Shown: positions 1 through 6,702 of the stretch, one piece after another
How positions within the stretch are numbered: position 1 is the first letter of the stretch
How the letters are laid out: the number at the start of each line of letters is the position of its first letter
NCBI GenBank assembly: GCA_947176655.1
Contig: CAMWRK010000011.1
Coordinates: forward strand, 1-18,395
DNA length: 18,395 nucleotides
Source: an uncultured Prevotellaceae bacterium
GTDB taxonomy: Bacteria > Bacteroidota > Bacteroidia > Bacteroidales > Bacteroidaceae
Direction: 5' to 3'
Program-made: the position numbers and the translations under genes
Notes under the pieces: generated by a model
Told to the model about the DNA's origin: nothing
Databases searched by the model: none
What the model saw: the letters and a program-made list of their open reading frames with translations, nothing else

Positions 1-2
1 CA

Positions 3-1025
3 TTGATACCTTTCCTCGTGGAGAAGATGAAGAGCCTTGGAACGGCGGCATGTCCGCCCTACCATATCGCCATAGTCATAGGCGGTACAAGTGCGGAGAA
101 GAACCTGCTCACTGTCAAGTTGGCTTCTACACACTATTACGACTCGCTGCCGACAACCGGCGACGAGACGGGACGTGCCTTCCGCGATGTGGAACTGGAA
201 AGGCAGCTCCTGCAGGAATGTTATAAGATTGGCTTGGGCGCTCAGTTCGGCGGCAAGTACATGGCTCACGACGTGCGTGTGGTACGTCTGCCGCGCCATG
301 GTGCCAGCTGTCCCATAGGTCTGGGCGTAAGTTGTTCTGCTGACCGCAATATCAAGTGCAAGATAAACGAGCAGGGTATTTGGATTGAGAAGATGGACGA
401 CAAACCGTATGAACTTATTCCAAAGGAATTGCGCAATGCCGGCGAGGGGGATGTGGTAAGGGTAGACCTAAACCGTCCCATGGATGAAGTGTGCGCCCTG
501 CTGTCAGATTATCCGATAGGAACGCGTTTGAGCCTTAATGGTACTATTATAGTGGGACGTGACATAGCCCATGCCAAACTGAAGGCACGTCTGGATGCCG
601 GTGAGGGACTGCCTCAGTACATGAAAGACCATCCGGTGTACTACGCCGGCCCCGCCAAGACACCGGCAGGAATGGCCTGCGGCTCCATGGGGCCGACAAC
701 TGCCGGACGCATGGATCCGTATGTGTACGAATTCCAGGATAATGGCGGTTCGAGGATAATGCTTGCCAAGGGTAACCGCAGTGAAGATGTGACGCGTGCG
801 TGCAAGGCTCACGGAGGCTTCTATCTTGGTTCTATAGGCGGCCCTGCCGCTATTCTGGCGCAGAACAATATCAAGTCCATAGAGTGTGTGGAGTATCCGG
901 AACTTGGCATGGAAGCCATCTGGAAGATAGAGGTGGAGGACTTCCCTGCCTTCATCCTGGTGGACGACAAGGGCAACGACTTCTTCAAACAGTTGAAACC
1001 ATGCGCTGGCTGTACTATTCTTTGA
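3..1025 (+). CDS. Class I (iron-sulfur) fumarate hydratase, 5'-truncated by window edge
   Basis: This is the C-terminal 340 residues of a single-chain class I fumarase, which interconverts fumarate and malate in the cytoplasm using an oxygen-sensitive [4Fe-4S] cluster. The frame is open at the left edge, so about 200 N-terminal residues are probably missing (the family is usually about 540 long). Recognisable blocks, numbered from the visible start, are ACPPYHIAIVIGGTSAEKN (16-34), a Cys-rich ASCPIGLGVSCSADRN block (101-116), and the C-terminal beta-domain motif SMGPTTAGRMD. C17 and C103 are the likely second and third cluster ligands; the first lies off the window. The two-subunit form (separate alpha and beta chains) is excluded because both parts sit in one frame. 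The next gene starts 48 bases downstream on the same strand with no terminator visible, so co-transcription is possible. Confidence 0.95.
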   Translation: MIPFLVEKMKSLGTAACPPYHIAIVIGGTSAEKNLLTVKLASTHYYDSLPTTGDETGRAFRDVELERQLLQECYKIGLGAQFGGKYMAHDVRVVRLPRHGASCPIGLGVSCSADRNIKCKINEQGIWIEKMDDKPYELIPKELRNAGEGDVVRVDLNRPMDEVCALLSDYPIGTRLSLNGTIIVGRDIAHAKLKARLDAGEGLPQYMKDHPVYYAGPAKTPAGMACGSMGPTTAGRMDPYVYEFQDNGGSRIMLAKGNRSEDVTRACKAHGGFYLGSIGGPAAILAQNNIKSIECVEYPELGMEAIWKIEVEDFPAFILVDDKGNDFFKQLKPCAGCTIL

Positions 1026-1073
1026 TAATTGGTTCATGCCGCTGATTGTAATTGATAAACAAGTATATATACT

Positions 1074-3443
1074 ATGACAAAGACACGAGAGATTATAATG
1101 GCAGCCCTGGGACTTGTGCCCATGGCAGCCGGAGCTGCATCTTCCGCCCATGCCGGCGCGTCGGCTGATGGCAACGATGAAAGCGCAAAGCGTCCGAATA
1201 TCATCTTTATCATGTGTGACGACATGGGATACGGTGACCTTGGATGTTACGGTCAGCAACTCATAGAGACTCCCAACATAGACCGTATGGCTCGGGAGGG
1301 GATGCGTTTCACACAGGCCTATGCTGGCAGTCCTGTCAGTGCTCCGTCACGTGCATCGCTCATGACGGGTCAGCATTCGGGTCACACTCATGTGCGCGGC
1401 AATCGCGAATACTGGCGTGATGCTTTGACCCAGAATGCCTTCGGACAGAATGCTGACTATACGGTTATCGGCCAGGAACCTTATCTGGTGACACATCGTA
1501 TTATTCCAGAGGTGATGAAGGAGGCCGGATATACGACTGGTATGTTCGGGAAATGGGCAGGCGGATATTATAATCTGAAATATCCCAACGTTTATAAGCG
1601 TGACGGCGACGGCAACACTCTTACTTCGGCCAGTGCCACGAGCAGCAGTGCCTCGCTTCCGAATCTGCGCGGTGTGGACTGCTATTATGGATACATCTGT
1701 CAGTTCCAAGCACATACGTATTATCCCAATTTCCTGAACCGTTATGACCCCGAGAAGTACGGTGACAGCTATGTTGTGGTGGACACGTTGAAGCAGAACA
1801 TACAGCATAAGGCCGTGGCATCTGGCAACCGTGACTATGAGAACCGCGAACAGTACAGCAGTGACCTTATTCATCAATATGCCTTGGAGTGGATAGACCG
1901 CCAGACGGATGAACAGCCTTTCATGGGTATATTTACCTATACGCTGCCTCATGCCGAACTATGGCAGCCTAATGACAGCCTGTTGCAGAAGTATAACGAC
2001 AAGTTCGAGGGACAGGACGGTGCTTTCGGTGGAAACTATGGTTCATGGTACTATCGTAATGACAACCGTCATGCGCAGTTCGCGGCCATGATCAGCAGAC
2101 TGGATGCTCAGGTGGGCGAGATTTTCGACAAGTTGAGAGAGAAGGGGCTGGACGAGAACACGCTGGTGATATTCACCTCGGACAACGGCCCTCACGAGGA
2201 AGGTGGAGCCGACCCGGCATGGTTCAACCGTGACGGCCTGTTGCGTGGCACAAAGCGTTCTACGCATGAGGGTGGCATACGCATTCCTTTCATCGCCAAG
2301 GGACCTGGCGTGCCTGCCGGTACTGTCAACGACCATATACTGGCTTTCTATGACATGATGCCCACACTGTTGGACTATGCTGGACTTGACGGCGAACCTT
2401 ACAGCCTTAAGTCAAGCACTGACGAATGCCGTTACGACGGTATTTCTTTCAAGGAAACGCTTACGGGTAACGATGAGGCTCAGGAACAGCATGAGTTTCT
2501 GTACTGGGAATTTCACGAGACCAACATGATGGGAGTGCGCATGGGTGACTGGAAGCTGATTGTCAAGAACGGTACGCCGTATCTGTACGATCTGTCCAAT
2601 GACATACATGAAGATACGGATGTTGCCGCACAGCATCCAGACATCGTTGCACGTATGGTGGCTATCATATACCGTGAGCACACACCGAGTTCCTTGTTCA
2701 AAGTTACATTGCCGGAGAAGAAAATGACCGGCGAGTATATCACAATGACCTTTAACCGACCCGCTTCCGGCGGGCCGGTGGTCTCTCTGGCAAACGAGAA
2801 GGGCGAGACGCCTGCCGGAGTACGTGCCTCAGTTGTGGAGATATATCCTGCGCAGGCTACTGCGAACTGGACCGGCGCTGCCGTGAGCAGCCGCACGGAT
2901 CTTAGCCCTGGAACCAACGCTACGGGCACGAAGCGTAATATCACCTTCCGCGTGGAGGGGCTGTCTCCGGACTATGCCATAGACATGTTCACCGCCGGAA
3001 TAGCTGCTACCAATGCGACCGGCAATTATCAGGGCAACGGCACAGACCGTGACTTTACGTTTACCATGCAGACAAGTGTCGACGGGACTTCTTGGACGGA
3101 TGTCGACACGCAGTCCGGCAACATCAATAAGGCTCCGGGGAGTGTGGCCAAGTGGAATTTTAATTGTCATGGGGAGAGCTTGAAACCCACGGAACCTTTT
3201 TACGTCAGGTTGCAGTTGGTGAACAACTCCAGTCTGGGATGTTTTAGTTCGCTCTTCTCGCTTACGTTGCATCGTGATGAAGAGGTGGGGACATCCGTAG
3301 CTGGCGTTCCGGCAGCATCTGATAATGCGTCGTCCGCTGTCTACGACCTTGGAGGACGCCCAGCATCTTCTTCTTCCACTGGTATATTGGTAAAGGACGG
3401 CAGGATGGTGATACAGGCTCCGACATTGTCCGACGCTGAATGA
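1074..3443 (+). CDS. Secreted serine-type sulfatase with C-terminal beta-rich extension and sorting-like tail
   Basis: A 789-residue sulfatase that hydrolyses sulfate esters, probably on host or dietary glycans outside the cytoplasm. Residues 1-27 form a signal peptide (hydrophobic IIMAALGLVPMAAGAA, possible cleavage after AHA). The sulfatase domain spans about 41-535: metal-binding D49-D50 in IIFIMCDDMGYGDLG, the S-A-P-S-R signature with S89 as the residue to be converted to formylglycine, GKW at 158-160, H292, and the D369-N370 metal pair followed by K393. A Ser in the signature means activation needs a radical SAM maturase (anSME type), not the oxygen-dependent enzyme. Residues about 545-750 form an extra domain I do not recognise, rich in beta strands. 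The last 34 residues (756-789) resemble a degenerate type IX-like tail (YDLGGRP...GILVKDGRMVI). The start at 1074 keeps the charged signal-peptide n-region; ATG at 1098 is an alternative. The substrate cannot be read from the sequence. Confidence 0.93.
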   Translation: MTKTREIIMAALGLVPMAAGAASSAHAGASADGNDESAKRPNIIFIMCDDMGYGDLGCYGQQLIETPNIDRMAREGMRFTQAYAGSPVSAPSRASLMTGQHSGHTHVRGNREYWRDALTQNAFGQNADYTVIGQEPYLVTHRIIPEVMKEAGYTTGMFGKWAGGYYNLKYPNVYKRDGDGNTLTSASATSSSASLPNLRGVDCYYGYICQFQAHTYYPNFLNRYDPEKYGDSYVVVDTLKQNIQHKAVASGNRDYENREQYSSDLIHQYALEWIDRQTDEQPFMGIFTYTLPHAELWQPNDSLLQKYNDKFEGQDGAFGGNYGSWYYRNDNRHAQFAAMISRLDAQVGEIFDKLREKGLDENTLVIFTSDNGPHEEGGADPAWFNRDGLLRGTKRSTHEGGIRIPFIAKGPGVPAGTVNDHILAFYDMMPTLLDYAGLDGEPYSLKSSTDECRYDGISFKETLTGNDEAQEQHEFLYWEFHETNMMGVRMGDWKLIVKNGTPYLYDLSNDIHEDTDVAAQHPDIVARMVAIIYREHTPSSLFKVTLPEKKMTGEYITMTFNRPASGGPVVSLANEKGETPAGVRASVVEIYPAQATANWTGAAVSSRTDLSPGTNATGTKRNITFRVEGLSPDYAIDMFTAGIAATNATGNYQGNGTDRDFTFTMQTSVDGTSWTDVDTQSGNINKAPGSVAKWNFNCHGESLKPTEPFYVRLQLVNNSSLGCFSSLFSLTLHRDEEVGTSVAGVPAASDNASSAVYDLGGRPASSSSTGILVKDGRMVIQAPTLSDAE

Positions 3444-4087
3444 TATGCGACAGAGATATGCTGGAACCGTTTTTTAAGTCCGACTGTATCGAGGCCGGTT
3501 GTGATGAGGCCGGACGTGGCTGTCTGGCGGGACCGGTCTTTGCTGCCGCTGTCATTCTGCCGCAGGATATATGCCTTCGCGATACGGTTTTGGCACAATC
3601 CCTTAACGACTCCAAACAGCTTACGGAACGCAAGCGCGTTGCATTGCGCACTCTTATAGAGAGTGATGCGCTTGCGTGGGCTGTTGTGGCTGTGGACAAT
3701 GCTGAGATAGACGAACTCAATATCCTGCGTGCCAGTATCACAGCAATGCACAGAGCTTTGGATCGCCTGTCCCTGCGTCCGGCGCACATCATCGTGGACG
3801 GCAACCGTTTTTATCCTTATTCCGACATACGTCACACAACTATAGTAAAGGGTGATGCCAGGTATATGAGTATCGCCGCCGCCTCTATTTTAGCCAAGAC
3901 ACACCGTGACGAATACATGCTGCATCTTCATGAAGAGTACCCGCAGTATGCTTGGAACCGCAACAAGGGGTATCCGTCTGTTGCCCATCGCGAGGCTATA
4001 CGAAAGTATGGCCCTACGCCATACCACCGCATGACCTTCAACCTCCTTGGCGACAACTTCCCTGAGTTCGATTTCGGATCGTTCTGA
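3440..4087 (+). CDS. rnhB: Ribonuclease HII
   Basis: A 215-residue RNase HII, the cytoplasmic endonuclease that nicks RNA within RNA-DNA hybrids and removes misincorporated ribonucleotides. The catalytic DEDD set is visible: D22-E23 in CDEAGRGCLAGPV, D120 in HIIVDGNRF, and D157 in AKTHRDEY. The KGDARYMSIAAASILAK block (137-153) is typical of Bacteroidetes RnhB, and the length is normal. The ATG at 3440 overlaps the sulfatase stop as ATGA, suggesting translational coupling; a second ATG at 3458 (residue 7) is a possible alternative and would remove the overlap. Pairing a housekeeping nuclease with a secreted sulfatase is functionally odd and probably reflects chance adjacency. Confidence 0.96.
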   Translation: MICDRDMLEPFFKSDCIEAGCDEAGRGCLAGPVFAAAVILPQDICLRDTVLAQSLNDSKQLTERKRVALRTLIESDALAWAVVAVDNAEIDELNILRASITAMHRALDRLSLRPAHIIVDGNRFYPYSDIRHTTIVKGDARYMSIAAASILAKTHRDEYMLHLHEEYPQYAWNRNKGYPSVAHREAIRKYGPTPYHRMTFNLLGDNFPEFDFGSF

Positions 4088-4117
4088 CTTCTGGAAGACT
4101 ATTCTTGTGAATGTACC

Positions 4118-4138
4118 GTATGCCCGTAGGTGGCATAC
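4118..4138 (+). terminator. Small perfect hairpin after rnhB
   Basis: GTATGCC (4118-4124) pairs perfectly with GGCATAC (4132-4138) across a 7-base loop, 30 bases past the rnhB stop. No T run follows, so a role as terminator or mRNA 3'-end stabiliser is only inferred from position. Confidence 0.35.
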
Positions 4139-4231
4139 AAAGGTATATATATAAGGGTAGGACAGGGTTGGCACTTATTCTGACAAACCGGCATTCATGT
4201 CACGATATTTCAATATGCCACCGGTCATCCC

Positions 4232-4257
4232 CGGAGAGGCTGAAGGCAGTCTCTCCG
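4232..4257 (+). other. Hairpin CGGAGAG/CTCTCCG
   Basis: A 7-bp perfect stem (4232-4238 with 4251-4257) and a 12-base loop, followed by ATGCGTTTTC. It could be a weak terminator for the upstream genes. It lies just before the palindrome cluster and may belong to the same structured unit. Confidence 0.3.
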
Positions 4258-4275
4258 ATGCGTTTTCTCAGTGTC

Positions 4276-4385
4276 CTAAACGCGTTCTCGTGATGTCAAG
4301 GTTTAGACATCGTGGTCTTAAGCGTTAAGACCGTCGGTCTTCGCGCCTAAGACCACGGTCTTTCGACCCCAAGACCGCGATGTCT
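4276..4385. repeat. Alternating palindrome cluster (GGTCTT/AAGACC three times, inside a 15-bp outer stem)
   Basis: GGTCTT occurs at 4314-4319, 4336-4341 and 4357-4362, each followed by AAGACC at 4327-4332, 4349-4354 and 4371-4376. The strand can therefore fold as three hairpins in a row (the first is GGTCTTAAGCGTTAAGACC, 8 bp with a 3-base loop). Alternatively, AAGACC can pair with the following GGTCTT to make two inner hairpins inside an outer stem, 4305-4319 with 4371-4385, 15 bp with one wobble (T at 4313). GACATC at 4306-4311 also has two possible partners, GATGTC at 4292-4297 and at 4379-4384. CTAAAC (4276-4281) can pair with GTTTAG (4301-4306). This is clear in the sequence; the function is unknown. 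Candidates are a terminator array, a REP/BIME-like protein-binding repeat, or a cruciform-forming site. Confidence 0.75.
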
Positions 4386-4593
4386 GTGGCATGGGGTATG
4401 GGAACTGCCAATTGCAGGACAGTGCATCATGCCTTTATGTACCATTATAGTTTGTTTGTGGATATGATAACTGATTGTAATAGAATAAAATATCGGCATG
4501 GTATCATGGGCGGTGAGCGACTCTTGCCGCATTTGGATGCCTCATATCGCGACATATCTCCTCCTGCCCTGCCTCCGAAGGTCTGTTTTTGTA

Positions 4594-4638
4594 CTGAGGG
4601 AATTGTTAAAATACCCTCAGTCATTACGCTAACATGTA
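4594..4638 (+). repeat. 45-nt dispersed repeat, copy A, followed by a T run
   Basis: This segment aligns without gaps to the minus strand of 18156-18200: 38 of 45 bases match by eye, including 22 consecutive identical bases (4617-4638). Copy A begins with a perfect hairpin, ACTGAGGG (4593-4600) with CCCTCAGT (4614-4621), and a run of nine T residues follows at 4643-4651. The second copy also has a T run after the shared core. The hairpin and T run are separated by about 21 bases, too far for a standard intrinsic terminator. Unrelated genes flank the two copies. Confidence 0.75.
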
Positions 4639-4993
4639 ATTATTTTTTTTTCAATAGAGATGTTTTGCCAACAGGATACGGGTGTTGTTACCACCGATTT
4701 TCTGCTGACACCATGTCGCCTGACTTGTACGAAATGTGTCTCATTGTCTGGCCGCAACTTAAGCCTGTCGGAAAGGCTACTTGCACAGTTTCGTGTTGAC
4801 GTGACCTTGCGTGGATTCCACAAATAGGCTTTAAGACAAGGTCTTTTATGCTACCTCAGGACATGCGAATATTACATAGGGAGATTTGGAGATTGTATTT
4901 GGGGCGAACCCTGTACCTCTGCAAGTTGTCGTGTATTCATGGTTTATTTAGGGCAACATTGAACCGTAGCACTATATCTTCGGATATATTTGA

Positions 4994-5023
4994 TTGCAGG
5001 ATTGAAAAATCTTTGTATATTTG
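4994..5023 (+). promoter_or_regulatory. Bacteroidetes-type promoter upstream of candidate RNA
   Basis: TTG at 4994-4996, a 19-base spacer, and TATATTTG (TAnnTTTG) at 5016-5023. This matches the Bacteroidetes -33/-7 consensus closely. Transcription would start near 5029, almost exactly at the first stem of the structured element at 5027-5130. Confidence 0.6.
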
Positions 5024-5026
5024 CAT

Positions 5027-5130
5027 ACGAACCTCGCGATGAGTGGTGCCTCAGAGGAGGATGAACACCGGGAGTGTCCTGCCGTAGCGGAAAACGGTTT
5101 CTTCTACCGTGCAGGAAGTGGGAGGTTCGT
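5027..5130 (+). ncRNA. Candidate structured RNA or leader with three-way junction
   Basis: The outer stem P1 is ACGAACCTC (5027-5035) with GAGGTTCGT (5122-5130), 9 perfect base pairs. Inside are two arms. P2 is GGTG (5045-5048) with CACC (5066-5069), topped by CCTC (5049-5052) with GAGG (5057-5060) around an AGAG loop. P3 is TCCTGC (5077-5082) with GCAGGA (5111-5116), continued by GTAG (5084-5087) with CTAC (5104-5107). The element begins at the start site predicted from the promoter just upstream. It may be an independent small RNA or the 5' leader of the radical SAM gene 500 bases downstream. It does not match the consensus elements I remember for SRP RNA, tmRNA, or the TPP, FMN or cobalamin riboswitches. 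An open frame from 5039 runs through it and cannot be fully excluded. Confidence 0.42.
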
Positions 5131-5634
5131 TTACATACGAAAGGCGTTTGCTGCGCTTTATCTCTTGACCCTTCGAAACTTAGGAAATTTTGAATTTGCA
5201 GTCAAGGAGGAAGCAATAGTAAATGTCCCTTGGGTACGTTTATGTATGGTCGGCTCATTTTCTTTTTTGCAGAAAATGGGTGAATCTTGTTACATATACA
5301 TGCTTCGCGGGGTCATTTGCCATTGCTCGTTCTACTGCAATGGTTTCCTAAGGCCTCGAAGGGTGGAATGAGCATGGTGAGGGATTCCCGCTTTTCTGTT
5401 ACACCTAATTATATAATTGCCATTTTGGAGTCGATGGCTTTAAAAGTTGATGGCTCGAATATTTGGCAGCAAAAGTCTGCGATTCGTTCGGGGATTGCAG
5501 GATATCTTCATTAGTCTGGAAGCCGTTCGTATTGGCTTCTGCATGGATTGTTTTGTCTTTACCTGGTGGTCTTCTGTGTTCTCCTCCTTTTCAGCCTACG
5601 CTCGCGTTTCTGTATTATTTCAATTACCATAGAG

Positions 5635-6702
5635 ATGTATAAAATTCAAGACTATGTGGGAAATGGTATACTGATGTTGCGCAACACCATGTTCCCGAAA
5701 AGCAAGAAGCTGGCACAGCTGATGATTTACGCAACCAACAGATGCCAGTCGCGTTGTCGTCACTGCTCTATATGGCAGAAGCCACATGACGTACTTTCAA
5801 AGGAAGAAATTGTATCCATAATGTCAAGCCAGTGCATAGGCCGTAACACAATGGTGGGACTTGAAGGCGGAGAGTTTGTGCTGCATCCGCAGGCTGCCGA
5901 GATATTGGAATGGTTCCAGGCAAATCATCCCAATTACACGTTACTGTCAAACGGCCTCTTTCCTCAGAAAGTAATCGACCTGACGCGAAGATACCGCCCC
6001 AAACATCTGTATTTGTCACTTGACGGCAATCGGGAAACATACAAAAGTATGCGTGGTGTCGACGGCTACGACAAGGTGATAAAGGTTGTCGAGGAACTGA
6101 AGGACGAGGTGCCGGTTTCGTTTATGTTCTGTCTCTCTCCGTTTAACGGTTTCAAGGATATGGAATATGTCATAGATATTGCTATAAAATACGCGGTAGA
6201 CATACGCATAGGCATATATGGCACAATGGCATATTTCGACACGACGGCTGATATTTTGCAGGCAAATGGTGCGGAATACATTTCACAAATTCCTGATAAT
6301 ATACGTTACACACAAGAGAACTATGATTTCATAGTGCTCTATGACCAGTGGTGCAACGGTAATCTGCGTTTGCGATGTCACTCAATAACCAATTCGCTGG
6401 TAATCCATCCCGATGGTAATGTGCCTATATGCCAGAATCTTGACATTATTCTTGGCAATATTAAGAAAAAGTCGCTTGACGAGATTTTTAACTCTGCAGA
6501 AAGCATTGCCGCTCAGTGCCGGCACTCAAAAGAATGTAACGGATGCTGGATAAATTTCCATCGTAAATATGATATTATCCTGCTCCGCAACATAGAGAAG
6601 GTGTTGCCGAAAAGGATTGTTGAAATGTTCTATGGAAAGTATCAATGGTGTGCCGATAGCCACATTACATATCGTAACTTTTTCAAAAACATAGTCAAAT
6701 GA
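5635..6702 (+). CDS. Radical SAM protein with SPASM/twitch-type C-terminal cluster domain
   Basis: A 355-residue cytoplasmic radical SAM enzyme of unknown substrate. The SAM-binding cluster motif is C37-x3-C41-x2-C44 (NRCQSRCRHCSIW), followed by the GGE motif at 78-80 and SLDG at 128-131. The C-terminal part has further cysteines at 248, 266, 295, 301 and 304, with HPDGNVPICQN between them, as in SPASM or twitch domains that hold an auxiliary [4Fe-4S] cluster. The ATG at 5635 was chosen because the motif then begins at a normal distance; upstream frame to 5548 would need a TTG start and would add an implausible hydrophobic stretch. The stop overlaps the next gene as ATGA, so the two are coupled. 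The motif lacks the aromatic residue after the third Cys that sulfatase maturases usually have, so a role with the upstream sulfatase is unlikely. Base composition is more AT-rich than in the flanking housekeeping genes. Confidence 0.88.
   Translation: MYKIQDYVGNGILMLRNTMFPKSKKLAQLMIYATNRCQSRCRHCSIWQKPHDVLSKEEIVSIMSSQCIGRNTMVGLEGGEFVLHPQAAEILEWFQANHPNYTLLSNGLFPQKVIDLTRRYRPKHLYLSLDGNRETYKSMRGVDGYDKVIKVVEELKDEVPVSFMFCLSPFNGFKDMEYVIDIAIKYAVDIRIGIYGTMAYFDTTADILQANGAEYISQIPDNIRYTQENYDFIVLYDQWCNGNLRLRCHSITNSLVIHPDGNVPICQNLDIILGNIKKKSLDEIFNSAESIAAQCRHSKECNGCWINFHRKYDIILLRNIEKVLPKRIVEMFYGKYQWCADSHITYRNFFKNIVK

Larger units (their letters stand above)
4088..5634. other. 1.55-kb region without a convincing gene, rich in hairpins
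   Basis: No open frame here shows a recognisable protein family. The longest (4380-4799 and 5039-5371, plus strand) have compositions unlike the neighbouring genes. What the region does hold is listed separately: hairpins at 4118-4138 and 4232-4257, an alternating palindrome cluster at 4276-4385, a 45-nt dispersed repeat at 4594-4638 followed by a T run, a promoter at 4994-5023 and a candidate structured RNA at 5027-5130. A small AAGACaaGGTCTT palindrome at 4833-4845, followed by TT, echoes the hexamers of the palindrome cluster. CTTGAC (5165-5170) can pair with GTCAAG about 35 bases later. The stretch 5140-5634 may be a leader for the radical SAM gene; no TAnnTTTG box was found close to its start. 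Confidence 0.6.

Noticed and set aside
504..1259. Long minus-strand open frame antisense to fumarase and sulfatase
   Set aside because: A frame shadow in a high-GC coding region; no domain or start context.
4380..4799. Open frame of 139 codons after the palindrome cluster
   Set aside because: It runs through the palindrome edge, the repeat and its T run, has many Cys, His and Met residues, and shows no recognisable domain.
5027..5130. Assignment of the structured element to SRP RNA, tmRNA or a common riboswitch
   Set aside because: The SRP GGAAG loop context, the tmRNA tag frame and the TPP, FMN and cobalamin core sequences are all missing.
5039..5371. Open frame of 110 codons beginning ATGAGTGGT inside the candidate RNA
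   Set aside because: No family resemblance, and base composition changes midway. The region is better explained by the paired stems and promoter, but a coding role cannot be excluded without conservation data.
5548..5634. N-terminal extension of the radical SAM protein from a TTG start
   Set aside because: It would add a 29-residue hydrophobic stretch unlike radical SAM proteins; ATG at 5635 gives a normal start.
5635..6702. Radical SAM protein as the maturase of the upstream serine-type sulfatase
   Set aside because: The cluster motif CxxxCxxCS lacks the aromatic residue after the third Cys typical of anSME enzymes, and the C-terminal cysteine pattern is shorter. The two genes are also separated by 2 kb and rnhB.
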